This document shows, piece by piece, positions 43,816-54,800 of a stretch of DNA of 64,000 bases (its first letter is position 1; each line of letters starts with the position of its first letter). The DNA lies in the NCBI GenBank assembly GCA_032358255.1, contig JAULBX010024739.1:1-64000 (forward strand), written 5' to 3'. The DNA is from Heterotrichella gracilis (Eukaryota; Sar; Xanthophyceae; Tribonematales; Xanthonemataceae). Made by a program: the position numbers and the translations under genes. Below the pieces are notes generated by a model. The model did not search any database. It saw nothing but the letters and a program-made list of their open reading frames with translations, and had not been told where the DNA came from.

Positions 43816-46800
43816 TTACTGGAATCTCCTGACAGTCAGCGGCCAGTCTGGGAAGCGCTTGTTCCAGTAGTCCACGCCATACCTGCACCATAATGCTAGT
43901 TTTCAACGTAAGTAAGTAAGTAAGTATTTGCTTTCCTGCTTTGAAGCCAGGTTAGCATGTCTGGGTATGCCTCACCCCAGTCCTAGAGCCAAGGCTTAAC
44001 TGACACTGTTTCCAGAGTGGCAGATGGTGGCCAACCAGTCGTGCCGCTTACCGCACTTTCGTGCTCCCCATTTGATCCCGTCGCAAAGTTCAGGGAAATT
44101 CGAAAAATATCGCTACCCTTCGGATTCGAACCTGCGACCCCTTGCTTAGTTGAACTCAAGACTCAACTCAAACTCAGGTGCTGAGCCAACGGCTGGGTCG
44201 ACCGTTGGAGTTTTCAACGTAGTTGGTGGAAAAGGATTAATTATGTTTGCAATGCCTGTCTATGAACAGGCGCATTGGGCAAGGAACAACATGTAGCACA
44301 AAAAAACTGAGATCAATGCAATATTGCAATTATTTGCTCAAGTGCATCGCAGACAGCTTCTTGATTGTCGCCGCGCACTGGTCCAGGACAAGACTGCCAA
44401 CTGGCAGCGCAATACTGTGTGCCGTTTAGGGTTTATGGGAGACATTCCCCTGGGCGTGCATATATAGCACTTGTAGCGGACACATGTGGCACGTTGCATG
44501 CGGCCAGTCTGCAAATGAACATCATGGAGCAGCCACATATTTATTTATTTATTTTATTTTTTGAAGCAGCCGCATGCAGGTGGAATGCATGCAGCGGTGT
44601 GTCTCCACTGTGCCCGGTGCAAATTGCATGGGGTGCGCACGTTCAGGAATGGATATAAATTGATAGAATGAACAATGAGTCACCCACAGAGGTGGTGCCC
44701 TGGTCCAAGCCAGTGGCCCTAGCTCCGCCTTTGTCCGTTCCTTTCTTTCCTTGTCAGGTGACAAACGTTTTGCATGCTGATAGATCTATTTCAAGCATCA
44801 CAGGTGAATGGGTCAACAGGGGTGCATGCATGGGGACCTACATTTCCAGTGTGCGCCCCTTGTCGTCCAGTTTCTTGCCCGCATAGCACAAGTTGACCAC
44901 GCCGGGGAGCAGACCGCCCTCGTCCTGTGCCACACAGCAGCATACGGTCAGGGCGACAGACAGTGAATGCACATAATAGATAATCATCATCATTATTTAT
45001 CCTGTGTAACCCAGGGTCACCACGCCTGCCCCTGCAAATCAGCACATGGTGCCAAAACAACCAGTAGTAAAGTTCCTGCAGATTTGAAGAGGCATCATGA
45101 TTGTATTCCACGAGAGATCTGATATTTTTACATATATCTGGATATCTTCCATACACAATAACAGGGTAAACCCTGGACTATGTACAGGGTAACCAGCTCT
45201 GCTGGCTGCACCCTGGTGTGGACATAAAACCCTCACTGCGCTCGGAAAACCCTTACCCGCAGCAGGTTGACCAGGTCAAATATGGTCATCTTGGGGCTGA
45301 CTTGGATTTGGAAGGGGCCCCCGCTGTGCCTGCCCCGCTCATCCACCCTGCTGCCATACTCCTCGGGGATGTGCTGGGGACAAGGGGGAGATGATAATTA
45401 GAGGGGTAAGCTCGTTACCGCAGAGGGGGCCCACTGGGAGGAAAAGGTAGCAGAATATTAGGGGGATGGCATTAAGCGTCACAGCCACAGCCACAGCCAC
45501 AGCCACAGCCACAGCCACAGCCTGCTGGCCCTCTCAATTTGCCACCGTCATGGGATGCTGACCACAGGCTGCATATTGTGTGGTGCATGCAAGCAGGCAG
45601 GGTGCAAAGCGGGGGCCTGGTGCGCACCATGTCACTGGCGACGTATTCATCAGAGAGTATTTACTGCAATGAGAGAGTATCTACTGTTAAAAGAGAGTAG
45701 GCCTACACCAGGTGCGCACCATGTCACTGACGACGGTGAGCGTCATCTTGGGGTGGCCTGCGTAGGGGTCCTCCTTGCGCTCAAAGTACCCTGCACCATA
45801 CATCAAGCAGTAGGGTTTAGGGGCTAGGGTTTGACACCGTTTAGTGGGATGGGGTAGGGGTTGTCGTCGTGCGCATAATACCCTGCACCGCATACAGGCG
45901 CATGGGTTTAGGGTTTAGGGTTTAGGCTGTTCAGTAGGACAAAGGTTTAAGGTGTGTAGATTTTGCTCGTGCTCCTGGTGCCATGCACCGCACGGCAGTG
46001 CACGAGGCTAATCCCTACAGCAAGCCTCAATATGGAGCGGGCAGTGGCTGCCTGCCTCTCACTCTTCTTGGCAACCTGCCGGCGCCATGGGTTTTTGCCC
46101 AGTTTTGTCGTGCAGTGGGTTTTTCCATGCTCAGGACCTGCCAGAAGCATACCATGCGGCTGCCCAAGACTGTTAATTTTTTAGCCATGCACATGAGGGC
46201 TGCAGCTAGATGATGGTGCTGGCGTGATGGTCCTAATGATCACAGGGCGGTGCATATCACCGTAATACAAGAAGGTACATATATTTACAATTTGTAGGGT
46301 TTAGGGTTTAAGGTTTAGCTGAAAGAAGTTACCGTATGGTACGCCTGTCTCGTAGGCCTTGGCCTTGATCACCTCCATCTCCTGCTTGGACAGCTTCTCT
46401 GGCTCCTTCCAGTCTGCATTGGCAGCAAGGAATGGCATTGGATCAACCACTCTTTGCAAGAAAGTGCCAGCATGCAGGTGGGTGCTTGCGAATAGTTTCA
46501 AAGCAGTTCTGCTTGTTTTCCTTTAGCGGCAGGAGGGCTGGCATAATTGTGCTGCCTTTAGCCAGTAACCAATTACAGGAAGGATACCATCTCTTGTAGA
46601 AAAGCTTTTTATGCTAGCACGTTCTTACCGCTGTGTATCCCTATGCCGTCTTCTGCCATCCTGACTGCATACTTCTCCTCTTCTTTGTACCAGGGGAAGT
46701 TGGTGGAGGAACACAACTCCGTGCCAATCACTCCTGAACCTGCAGGAAACCCAACAAGAAATCTTGCATCAGAACATCACAATACAGTGTGGCTGTCAGA

Positions 46801-47205
46801 ATTAGGTTTCTCTGACAAGCAAAACAAACGTGACTACTGAACCTTACGCAGCTAGGTATATTCAATACAGCACTACAGCCAGATTATTAGACAGCCTTGC
46901 ACCAGATTGAACCACTCAACTCTGTCCTGGCATTGCTAACTGACCAAAACTCTGGATGCGTTGCGTTGCTGAGCACTCCAGCCTTGTGAGACTGCCCCCC
47001 CTGCAGTACCTGGGTGGGGGTTGTACTTTGAAGGACCTCCTATCCCCATTGTGGCACACCGACTCAACTCCTCTTCTTTCCACGTGTAAGGCGTCGAGTT
47101 ACACCGTGACACGTCGTATTTTGTTGCCATGATGGCCTTTCTGCGCGCTGCAGATGGGTCATGGTAGGGTGGGAGGGCCTGTTTCTGCTCCTCTTCCAGG
47201 ACCAT
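43816..47205 (-). CDS. Protein with C-terminal ubiquitin-like domain, function unknown
   Basis: Seven exons close in phase: 47010-47205, 46629-46739, 46333-46413, 45720-45790, 45257-45373, 44842-44924, 43816-43882; 241 residues. The C-terminal 75 residues resemble ubiquitin: FQIQVSPKMTIFDLVNLLRD, then YAGKKLDDKGRTLEMYG, ending WPLTVRRFQ. The family motif LIFAGKQLEDGRTLSDYNI is clearly matched, but there is no Gly-Gly tail, so it is probably a built-in ubiquitin-like module rather than a conjugated modifier. The N-terminal 130 residues are charged and rich in Tyr/Trp (TPYTWKEEELSRCATMGIGG) and unrecognised. The last exon was found by completing the truncated ubiquitin fold: the donor GTAGGT at 44841 reads as an immediate stop if not spliced. 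The last intron (958 bases) holds a SINE next to its acceptor. Confidence 0.85.
43911..44208 (-). mobile_element. tRNA-derived SINE, complete, with 13-bp target duplication
   Basis: On the minus strand the element starts at about 44208 with a tRNA-like head: an A-box-like TTGGCTCAGCACCTGAGT and a perfect B box GGTTCGAATCC in GTCGCAGGTTCGAATCCGAA. After a body of about 200 bases unrelated to tRNA it ends in a (TTAC)4 tail at about 43911-43926. The 13-bp duplication AGTTTTCAACGTA flanks it at 43898-43910 and 44209-44221, exact on both sides. An intact duplication suggests a fairly recent insertion. The element lies in the last intron of the ubiquitin-like gene, in the same orientation. Confidence 0.88.
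45481..45522. repeat. (ACAGCC)7 hexanucleotide repeat
   Basis: Seven perfect hexamers lie in an intron of the ubiquitin-like gene. Confidence 0.95.
45610..45900 (-). repeat. Echoes on both sides of exon 4 of the ubiquitin-like gene
   Basis: CCTGGTGCGCACCATGTCAC at 45615 copies the donor edge at 45709-45733, and 45843-45895 (GGGGTAGGGGTTGTCGTCGT...ACCCTGCACCGCATAC) copies the acceptor edge at 45758-45802. The second copy is followed by TTTAGGG units. Confidence 0.82.
45905..45925. repeat. Interstitial telomere repeat (TTTAGGG)3
   Basis: Nearly three perfect heptamers lie directly beyond the acceptor-edge echo of exon 4 in the ubiquitin-like gene. Confidence 0.93.
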
Positions 47206-48162
47206 CGTGCCTTCTAAAGAGCAGCTGGATGGCTTTAATGCCCCAGAAGTATCAGGTTGCTGCTATACCTGCAGCATATGCCCTCATTCAGTGCCATCTT
47301 TCAGTGCCATTGCTGGCTTTGGAAGCAGCTATGGAGCCCACTGAAAGGGATGCGCAATGGGCCCCATCCAGCCTCCAAAACTCCTGGTTGTAGACACTTG
47401 CCTTGCAACGGTGTGAAGAACGTCGGTCCTGCTGGTTCAGTGCCCATTTCCAACCCTCAGCCACCAACAAAGCTTCGGTTGGACGGTTGGCATTGTGTCA
47501 CTGTGTCAGCGAATCGGAGCCTGCAGCAACGCACCAACTCTGTACTCAGAACTTAATGACCCTATAGTTACCATAGCAACCACCTGAAGGAACATGTATG
47601 CATTTGTTGGCAAAGAGTGTGGACATGAGTAGATGGGTTAGCACGTCGTTACTGGGTCGATGTGGTGCCCGTTGTCCGAAGGGCGGACGGCATGCATGCA
47701 TTTACACCGTCAGGCAGGCTGCTTTGCAAGCTGACATGGAAACTTTGGGTGCCCAATTCTCTGTACTACCTCTTATTGTCTCGGTCACGGCGAGATTGAG
47801 GCACCTCGTGGTTGAGCGTTGCAGCAGCATGCACATGTGAGGACAGAGCCGGGGTCACGTTCACGGTCAATGCTCACTTTCAGAGTCTTGCTCGAACTGC
47901 AAATGAAGCTCAAAGGGTGCTTTTGGTGACGACAGTTACTTCTCTGTCCAATTCCTGAGGGCAACGTTTGCACCAAGCCATGGGTGCCCGCCGATGGTGG
48001 TCACCGCCGCCGCCGCTGAAACCATCTTTCGACTGCTGCGTTCATGGCTATTTTGTATGCATGCTGATACATTTTGAGCCCATCCTTGCTGTCCTAGTGC
48101 ACTGGTAAATAGTCCGTTTGAAATCACAGCATAACGTCGTGGTTTGCGGCCCATCAGGTGAC
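47206..48162. promoter_or_regulatory. Divergent promoter region between the ubiquitin-like gene and DCP1
   Basis: 957 bases separate the two start codons. No coding exon and no clear core promoter motif was seen; GCATGCATGCAT near 47690 is a short alternating run of a type common throughout the window. Confidence 0.45.
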
Positions 48163-50530
48163 ATGGCGCAGTCCCAAAGTCACTCCCAAAGGCCCGAAAT
48201 TGACTCTGCAAAAACCCAGCTGCTCAACCTGACCGTGCTGAAACGCTTTGACGCGGACATCGAAGAGGTGAGCTGCATACCAACGCTGCTGTACCTGATA
48301 TTAACACTGGGCATCGTCTCAAAACATCCCGTTTGCACTGCAGGCCCTAGCCAGTGCTGGACATGTTGCGCTCTACGACTTCGACATTCCCACAAAATCT
48401 TGGGTAAGGGGAGGATATTTATGGTGCCCTGACACCCATCGTTAGTTCTTCAAGTTTCTGATGAACCCTGGCGTGTTCTGGCATTGCTTACCTTGAGCAT
48501 TGGGGTGTGGTTCCATGTCATGACTGTGGGGTGTGCAGAAACGGAAAGATGTGGAGGGCTCACTGTTCATCCTGAAGCGCCGTACCCAGCCACGCTTCCA
48601 GATATTCATCTTGAACAAGAAGAGTGCTGGTAGGGCTCCTGCTGGTGTGTTGACTGCTCCAGAAAAGCCACAAAATCCCCTTGTCTCACTGCACCACCCC
48701 ACTTTCTGCAGCCAACTACAAAGAGGATGTACTTGGAGGCTTCCAGTTCGAAGTGAACAAGCCCTACCTACTGTACAGGAACCAGCAAGACCAGGTATGG
48801 TCCTGTCCCATCCTTGATGTTACAAGGGCATGTGGGTCTGACCCAAAAATGCCACTGGATTTGACCCAGAATCACAAGTTGTTTCCCATGTCGTGACACT
48901 TGTTGCCCACTGAGGGGTCCCTGTCTGTGGTACAGGTGCTGGGGATATGGTTCTACGACCACAGCGAGTGTGACAAGGTTGCCCAGCTCCTTACGCGCAT
49001 CACAAGCACCTTCACTGCCACCACAGCACCGGCAGCTGTCGCGGTACGAGGGTATTCAATGGGTCTGGTCTTGCTTACACAGGCACAACCACAGCAAGTA
49101 ATGAACAAATTACCACCATTTGTCAGGCTGTATGTATCGACATGGGTAATTCAGGGTTTAGGGTTTTAGGGGCACTAGCTGGTGCACCTACACTGGGCTT
49201 GTGTTGTTTTTCACTAAAAGTGGGCCTGGTTTGTTCCAGAGTACTTCTGACGGCACTGGCAAGGATGGGTTTTGGGATGCTGAGGTGGCGGTGGACGAGC
49301 AAGCTGCTGACGCCGCCCTGATGCGCGAGCCAGCGCCACCGGCAGCCACCCAGACACCGCCATCAACAGGTGAAACCAGACCCCTTTTTGCATATATAGA
49401 TGTAGAACCGCTATGTGTACCAGGACAATTGCCTGCAAGCCCTTCTCATCGCTTTGCATCCACCTCCTCGCATGGGGCCATCAATGGGTGACGTGTTTGC
49501 CAGTGCTCCACTGGCCGTGGATGCATGCGGTGGAGCATGCATGTAGTTGTATCCGGGGGGGTGCGTGCTGCTTAGGGACACATACGATGGTGAGGATGTG
49601 GGTGCGTGCGGCTTGGATCGCGCGTGCGTAATATGTGTAATCATGTGGTGATGTGCCGAAATCCCTAAAAGACATTCCCTAGTAATTAAACCCTGACACA
49701 GTTGTGTTGCGTTGCAGCTGCCCTGGGAGCCAAGCCCTCGGAGCCTACCCAGCCCAGTGGCCTGCTCACCCCAGCACATTTCCAGCAACAGCAGGCGCAG
49801 CCACCGCCACCCACCCTCCAAGGTGCGCCCTGCCGGTATCCACTTTGACGCGCGCTGCCGGGTTGCACCCACCCATGAATTGGTGCACTCCCCCCCGACA
49901 CCATTGGCACACAAACAGTGATTGGCGCAGGCACAACTGCACACATGCCGACAATTCTTCTGTTTTGGAGGATGTATTTTTTGTGCACCTTGCTTTGCCA
50001 CTGCCCCTCAACCGCACACATTGTCAATGGAATGGAATCTAATGGAATCTAATTGCACCTCCTCAGCAGGACCCGCCCCCGGCGAACCCATTCCCGCCAC
50101 AAACCTACTCCAGCAGCTAGGCATCCGCGCCTCAGCAGGCCCACCACCGCCCCCCGCCCACCCGGAACCAGCCCCCACCGCGCCCCCGCCGCCCACCCCC
50201 CCCACCCCCCACAACAGCCAAGCTGCCGCCAACCAGGTTGCGGCAGCGAACCTGCTGGGCATGCTGGGGGTGGCCGCATCCACACCCACAGCCGCACCAC
50301 CCACAGCCACACCCACGGTCGCTCCCAGCCAACCCCCCGCGCTGTTCCTATCCGCCGCGTCCACGGCGCCCGCCCCAGGGCCGCTGCCGGCGAGCCCTGT
50401 GGCGTCGCCACCTGGCGGCGCAGACGAGGCGCTGCGGGCGAAGCTGCGGGGGGCGCTGGCGCGCGTGGTGCAGAGCGATGCGTTCCTGGATTTGCTATCA
50501 GAGGAACTGCAGCTTGCAGGGCTGGTTTGA
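48163..50530 (+). CDS. DCP1: mRNA-decapping enzyme subunit DCP1
   Basis: Activator of the DCP2 decapping enzyme in cytoplasmic P-bodies. Eight exons close in phase: 48163-48267, 48344-48403, 48539-48629, 48712-48794, 48936-49043, 49240-49369, 49718-49822, 50067-50530; 381 residues. The EVH1-type domain (residues 15-150) has hallmark sequences LNLTVLKRFDADIEE, RKDVEGSLFILKRRTQPRFQ, PYLLYRNQQDQVLGIWFYD and ECDKVAQLLTRI. The middle is Pro/Ala-rich with two similar helices, ATNLLQQLG and AANLLGMLG, which may bind partners. The C-terminal helix DEALRAKLRGALARVVQSDA fits the trimerisation segment. The start ATG gives the usual short lead before the EVH1 fold. Terminal-exon echoes continue past the stop. 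Confidence 0.95.
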
Positions 50531-51877
50531 GCAATCTTTGCGGGATGGGGGTTCACGGCTGCCTGGTGGGTGGGCCGCACCCTGCGAGCCATGTGCCGTC
50601 GCCACCTGGCGGTGTGAGCGCTGCCTGGGTCCGCTACACGCCTTAGTCTACATGCAGCGTGAGCGGTGCGATTTGGGCACAGGTGCTGCAGCGGGCGGGG
50701 CTGGTATGAAGGGTGCTTGTGGGGAAAACCCTGGCGCGGCAAGACAGCAGGGGGTGGGTGGGGCCTGTGGCTGTGGCCTGGGTTCATGTGGGGGGCAGTG
50801 ATCGGTCTACATGCATGGCTGCCCCCATCTCCCTCCCATCCCCTGCTTTTGATCATGGCTGGGTGGGTGGGCCGTGTGTGAGAGACTGGGGACTGCGATG
50901 CGCAGAGTGTGGTGATGAATCCGCGTGAGTGTGCTGCGGGCCCTAGCATAGCCCAGTTTGATGGTTTAGGGTAAATGTTTTCATACCTTAGCATAGGGAT
51001 GAGCCCAGAATGGATGGACGCTGCTTGTGTTGCAAAGTATCACGGTTAGTGATAGGCTAGCCTAAGGCTAGGTTGGGCAACTCTAGGAACAAGTCTCAAC
51101 CGGTCTGAGTCTTAGGCTATTTGTCTTAGGCTACTTGTCCAAGTTTGCCCCCAGGGCCTTGTAATGCGGCCATTGCTTGCTACCAGGGCGTCATGGTGAC
51201 ACGAGCAGCTATGGCCCTGTGCCTGGACTGTGACTAGACCAACGAGTGCATGCCAGTGCCACTGGCATGTTCATGGAATGCAACATGGAAAGTGCCCAAC
51301 ATTGCCCTGGCATTGGGCCCTAGGTGTTCAGTCGTGCCTCACATATCAACTAAGAGTTCAGCGGCCATCGTTGACCTCTGGTGCCTTCAAGGGGTGATGG
51401 CAAGTGGAGGGCTAGCAGAGGGGAGGAACCCAGCTCTGGCTCTTGGTGCATGCATGCATATGTAGCTGATTGCAGCGTGTACAACCCTTTTCGTATCCTT
51501 TTCGTATCCTTTTCATCTGCAACCATCCAGCACGCGTATACATCGTAGCTGAAAAGCTTCCCAGTCGTTCACCTCACCCTTGTTCACGTTTACCAGGGAT
51601 CCTTTCACAAACTGACGGCCGCGACCCTTCCTAGCCCTTTATATATAACTGTACGTATTTATACAAGTGCAGCTTCGCCCGAGACGGTTGCCAGCCCACT
51701 ACTGCCCCATATGGCATGGACCATCAACTAGAACCAAACTAAGCAACTTACCTCAGCACACCCGGACGGTGAAGGGGACTGAACGGGCCAGCCATGAGCT
51801 CCACCACTTGACCTTTCGCACACTACACCCGAGCAGCACCTTGGCGGTGAAAAGGGTGGTGTGTGGGTGGTGCAACC
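50531..51877. other. Spacer between DCP1 and TAF6 with DCP1 terminal-exon echoes
   Basis: 50585-50650 copies 50390-50450 (GTCGCCACCTGGCGGYGYGA...), 50683-50720 copies the end at 50508-50535 (GCAGGGCTGGTTTGAGCAAT), and 50810-50885 repeats the post-stop GGCTGCC...TGGGTGGGCCG segment. The rest (50950-51877) holds no exon I can support; TTTTCGTATCC is tandemly repeated at about 51488-51520. Confidence 0.7.
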
Positions 51878-54800
51878 ATGAGCTTCATCCAGCCCTCCTC
51901 CATCCAGGTGGCAGCACAGGCGCTGCACATCCCCAAGCTCAGCGACGAGGCTGCACGTGCACTGGCACCTGACGTGGAGTACAGGCTACGGGAGGTCACA
52001 CAGGTGCGGGATGGGGGTTCTGCACGGGTTTGAAGAGGGGTACAGGAGGGGTACAGCAGGAGGGTTTGCTCCAGTGCAGCGCTGCACGTGGCAAGGGCTC
52101 GAGCCACATGTCGCACCCAGGGTACTTTGATAAAGGAACAGATACCTCACATAACTGAGGTATCTGCCCCAACCCAACAGCTTCAGGCCGTGGGACATGC
52201 CCTGGGTGGTCCTTGCATGTGGATTTGTGCAGTAGGCTGCACTCGCTGGGGTAGCAAGAAGCCACTATGCTTGGCCAGCTGCCTTATAGAGTCTTGATGT
52301 GCACTCACTGATCCACTACAAAGTCCACTACCATACCACGCACAGTACAGTACCAGTGTCATGCCTGCCGAGATGGGTGGCATCGACATTGGCGACTGCC
52401 AACGCACTTTTCTCAAGGTCAAGCGCCAGTGCCCTACCCATTTACACTACACCCTTTACCCGCAGAAAGGGCTCAAGGCCATGCACCGTGCCTTCAAACT
52501 TAAAGGCACTCAACCTAGATCCTAAACCACTCGTTTTAGCTCTAAACCCTAAACACTCACCCTAAACCCTAACTACCCTGCAGGAGGCGCTCAAGTTCAT
52601 GCGGCAGTGCAAGAGCACCACACTGACGGTGGATGACGTGAACAACGCGCTGAGGTCAAGGAACGTGCAGGTATGCTTTTCTCAACCCTACACCACAACC
52701 CCTGAATGGTGGACGGCGTGAACAAGGAGCTGAGAAGTTCCAGCCTGCTTTCATGTTCTCGAGGGTTTTTCCTCAGCGTCCCCTGAACCCTGCACCGTGC
52801 ACCACTTCCCCTAGCGGGTGGTTCCGTTTGCAGCTGGCTTGCTAACCCTGCACTTTACACGAGAAACCCTATCCCCTGTGGTTGCGTGCTTGCACCCTTT
52901 GTGTTCTCACGCAGCAACCCCAGCATGCCCTTGACCCCAAAACCCTACACCAGTTAACCTATTTCCTACAGCACTAATCCTATCCTGTCATTTTCTGCCC
53001 GCAGCCCGCCTTTGCGTTTTCAAGCGGCGACCCCACAGCCTTTGTCAAGGCATCGGGCCACCCAGACGTGTACTTCCTCCAAAGCCCTGAGCTAGGGTTT
53101 GGCCAGGTGCGCCATACCCATCCTTGCAGCTGCCCATTCAACATGCTCAATCTGCATTAGAAGGGCTCTATTTGCTTTGGAGAGGCATGGTCTGCAATGA
53201 GAGACCTCTGCTTGTCCAATTCATACGCTGACATTTGCATTGCACGCTAATATTCTGCGATTTAAAACCCCCTGTTTGTGCAATTCCTGCGTTGTCATCT
53301 GCATTGCACGCTGACGCGCTGACCCACTGAAATGCCGAAAACCCCACACAGTGCCTGGCATCTGTTTCAGTGCCTGGCCTCTGTTTTCCTCCCACGATAC
53401 CCACCCCGTTACCTCCCCTCTCCGCACCTTGCGGGCAAGCCCCTGTTCCCTTCCCTGAATAACCACCCCCGCTTCCCTTCCCCCTCCACAGCTGGTGGAC
53501 AAGCCCCTTCCCCCTTGCCCTGTGGAGATTACGGTGGTGCCCCATTGGCTGGCGATCGAGGGGGTTCAGCCCTCGATTCCTGAAAATGCAGCCGCCGGCC
53601 GACCCCCCAAGCGCACCCGCGTCGCACCCCCGCGCCCCGTGCAGGGCGCTGTTCCAACCCCTGCCGTTGCAGACAAGGTGGAAAAGGAGGCTGGTGCAAA
53701 GGGTAGGTCAATCAACCTGATCACATGGGCTGGCACCATTGTCATGTGGTATCAGGGGTATACTAATATACTAGTTAGTATATTAGTATACCCCTGGTGT
53801 TATGTAGAGGCTCACACAGATGCAATGAGGTACTGGTGCGGCTACATGTGGCAATGAACGTGTAGCAAATCTGGGCCTGTCCTTGGTTGGCAAGATATGT
53901 ACGGATGCTTTTGGGCCCTTTTTGTTAATCCTTGCAAGGTAGGCGGCATGCGTGCATGGCCCCTTGACAAGATGTACCCCGCTAAGAATTGCTCATTAAC
54001 TCCCTCCCCCCCCTCCCCCACCTTTGCGCAGCCCCCTTGGAACCCGGTGGCGATGCGCTTGTCAGGCCTCCCCTGCGCCATGTGCTATCCCAGGAGCTGC
54101 AGACGTACTACGACAGGGTACGGATGGGGTGGGGGGATTGGATTAGGGATGGGGATGGGGATGGTGGGTTTGTGGGGTGGGGATGGGGTGGGGCAGGTGG
54201 GCAGGAAGCATGCATCCATCGGTACCGCGCATGACGTGTCGGCAAACCCTAGCACCTCCGTCGTCGAAAACCCTGGTAAGGCCCCAGGCGTCGATGTTGT
54301 AGGCATGATTTGGCAGATCACAGCCAGGTTTGTGACATCACCCCGCGCCAATCTAACTGTATTTTAAAATTGCATGCATGATCGTCATTTTATATTAACC
54401 TGCTACTATACCACCCCCTGGCCCTGCGTCAAGAACCCCCCCTCTCCTACCATCTACCCCTTGCCCATACCCCAGGCCCCACTCGTGACCGGTGGTGGGT
54501 GTGGCTGTGCAGGTGACTGCCGTTGTCACAGAGCACATGGCGCGGGTGGGGGAGGGAGGGGTGAAGGCGCCCCCCACCCCTCCCAAGGCGCGCCAACGGC
54601 TAAGGGCGGTGTACTCAAGCCTGGCGGCAGATGCAGGTAGGGTTTTGCCTAGGGTTTTGGGGGCTGCACCCGCTAGGGTTTTGCCTGCGGTTTCCAGCAG
54701 TTCTGAGCTGTGGTATGCACCAATTCCCCCTATCACCCCTCTCATCCCCCACACCTCTCAGGCATCCAACCACTGGTCCCCTACCTGGTGCGCTTCATCT

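Noticed and set aside
44100-44208. A functional tRNA gene
   Set aside because: The B box is perfect, but the acceptor stem and anticodon arm do not fold properly and the body continues as a SINE with target duplications.
44838-44840. TAG ending the ubiquitin-like gene
   Set aside because: The TAG overlaps a strong GTAGGT donor, and the exon at 43816-43882 completes the ubiquitin-like fold in phase.
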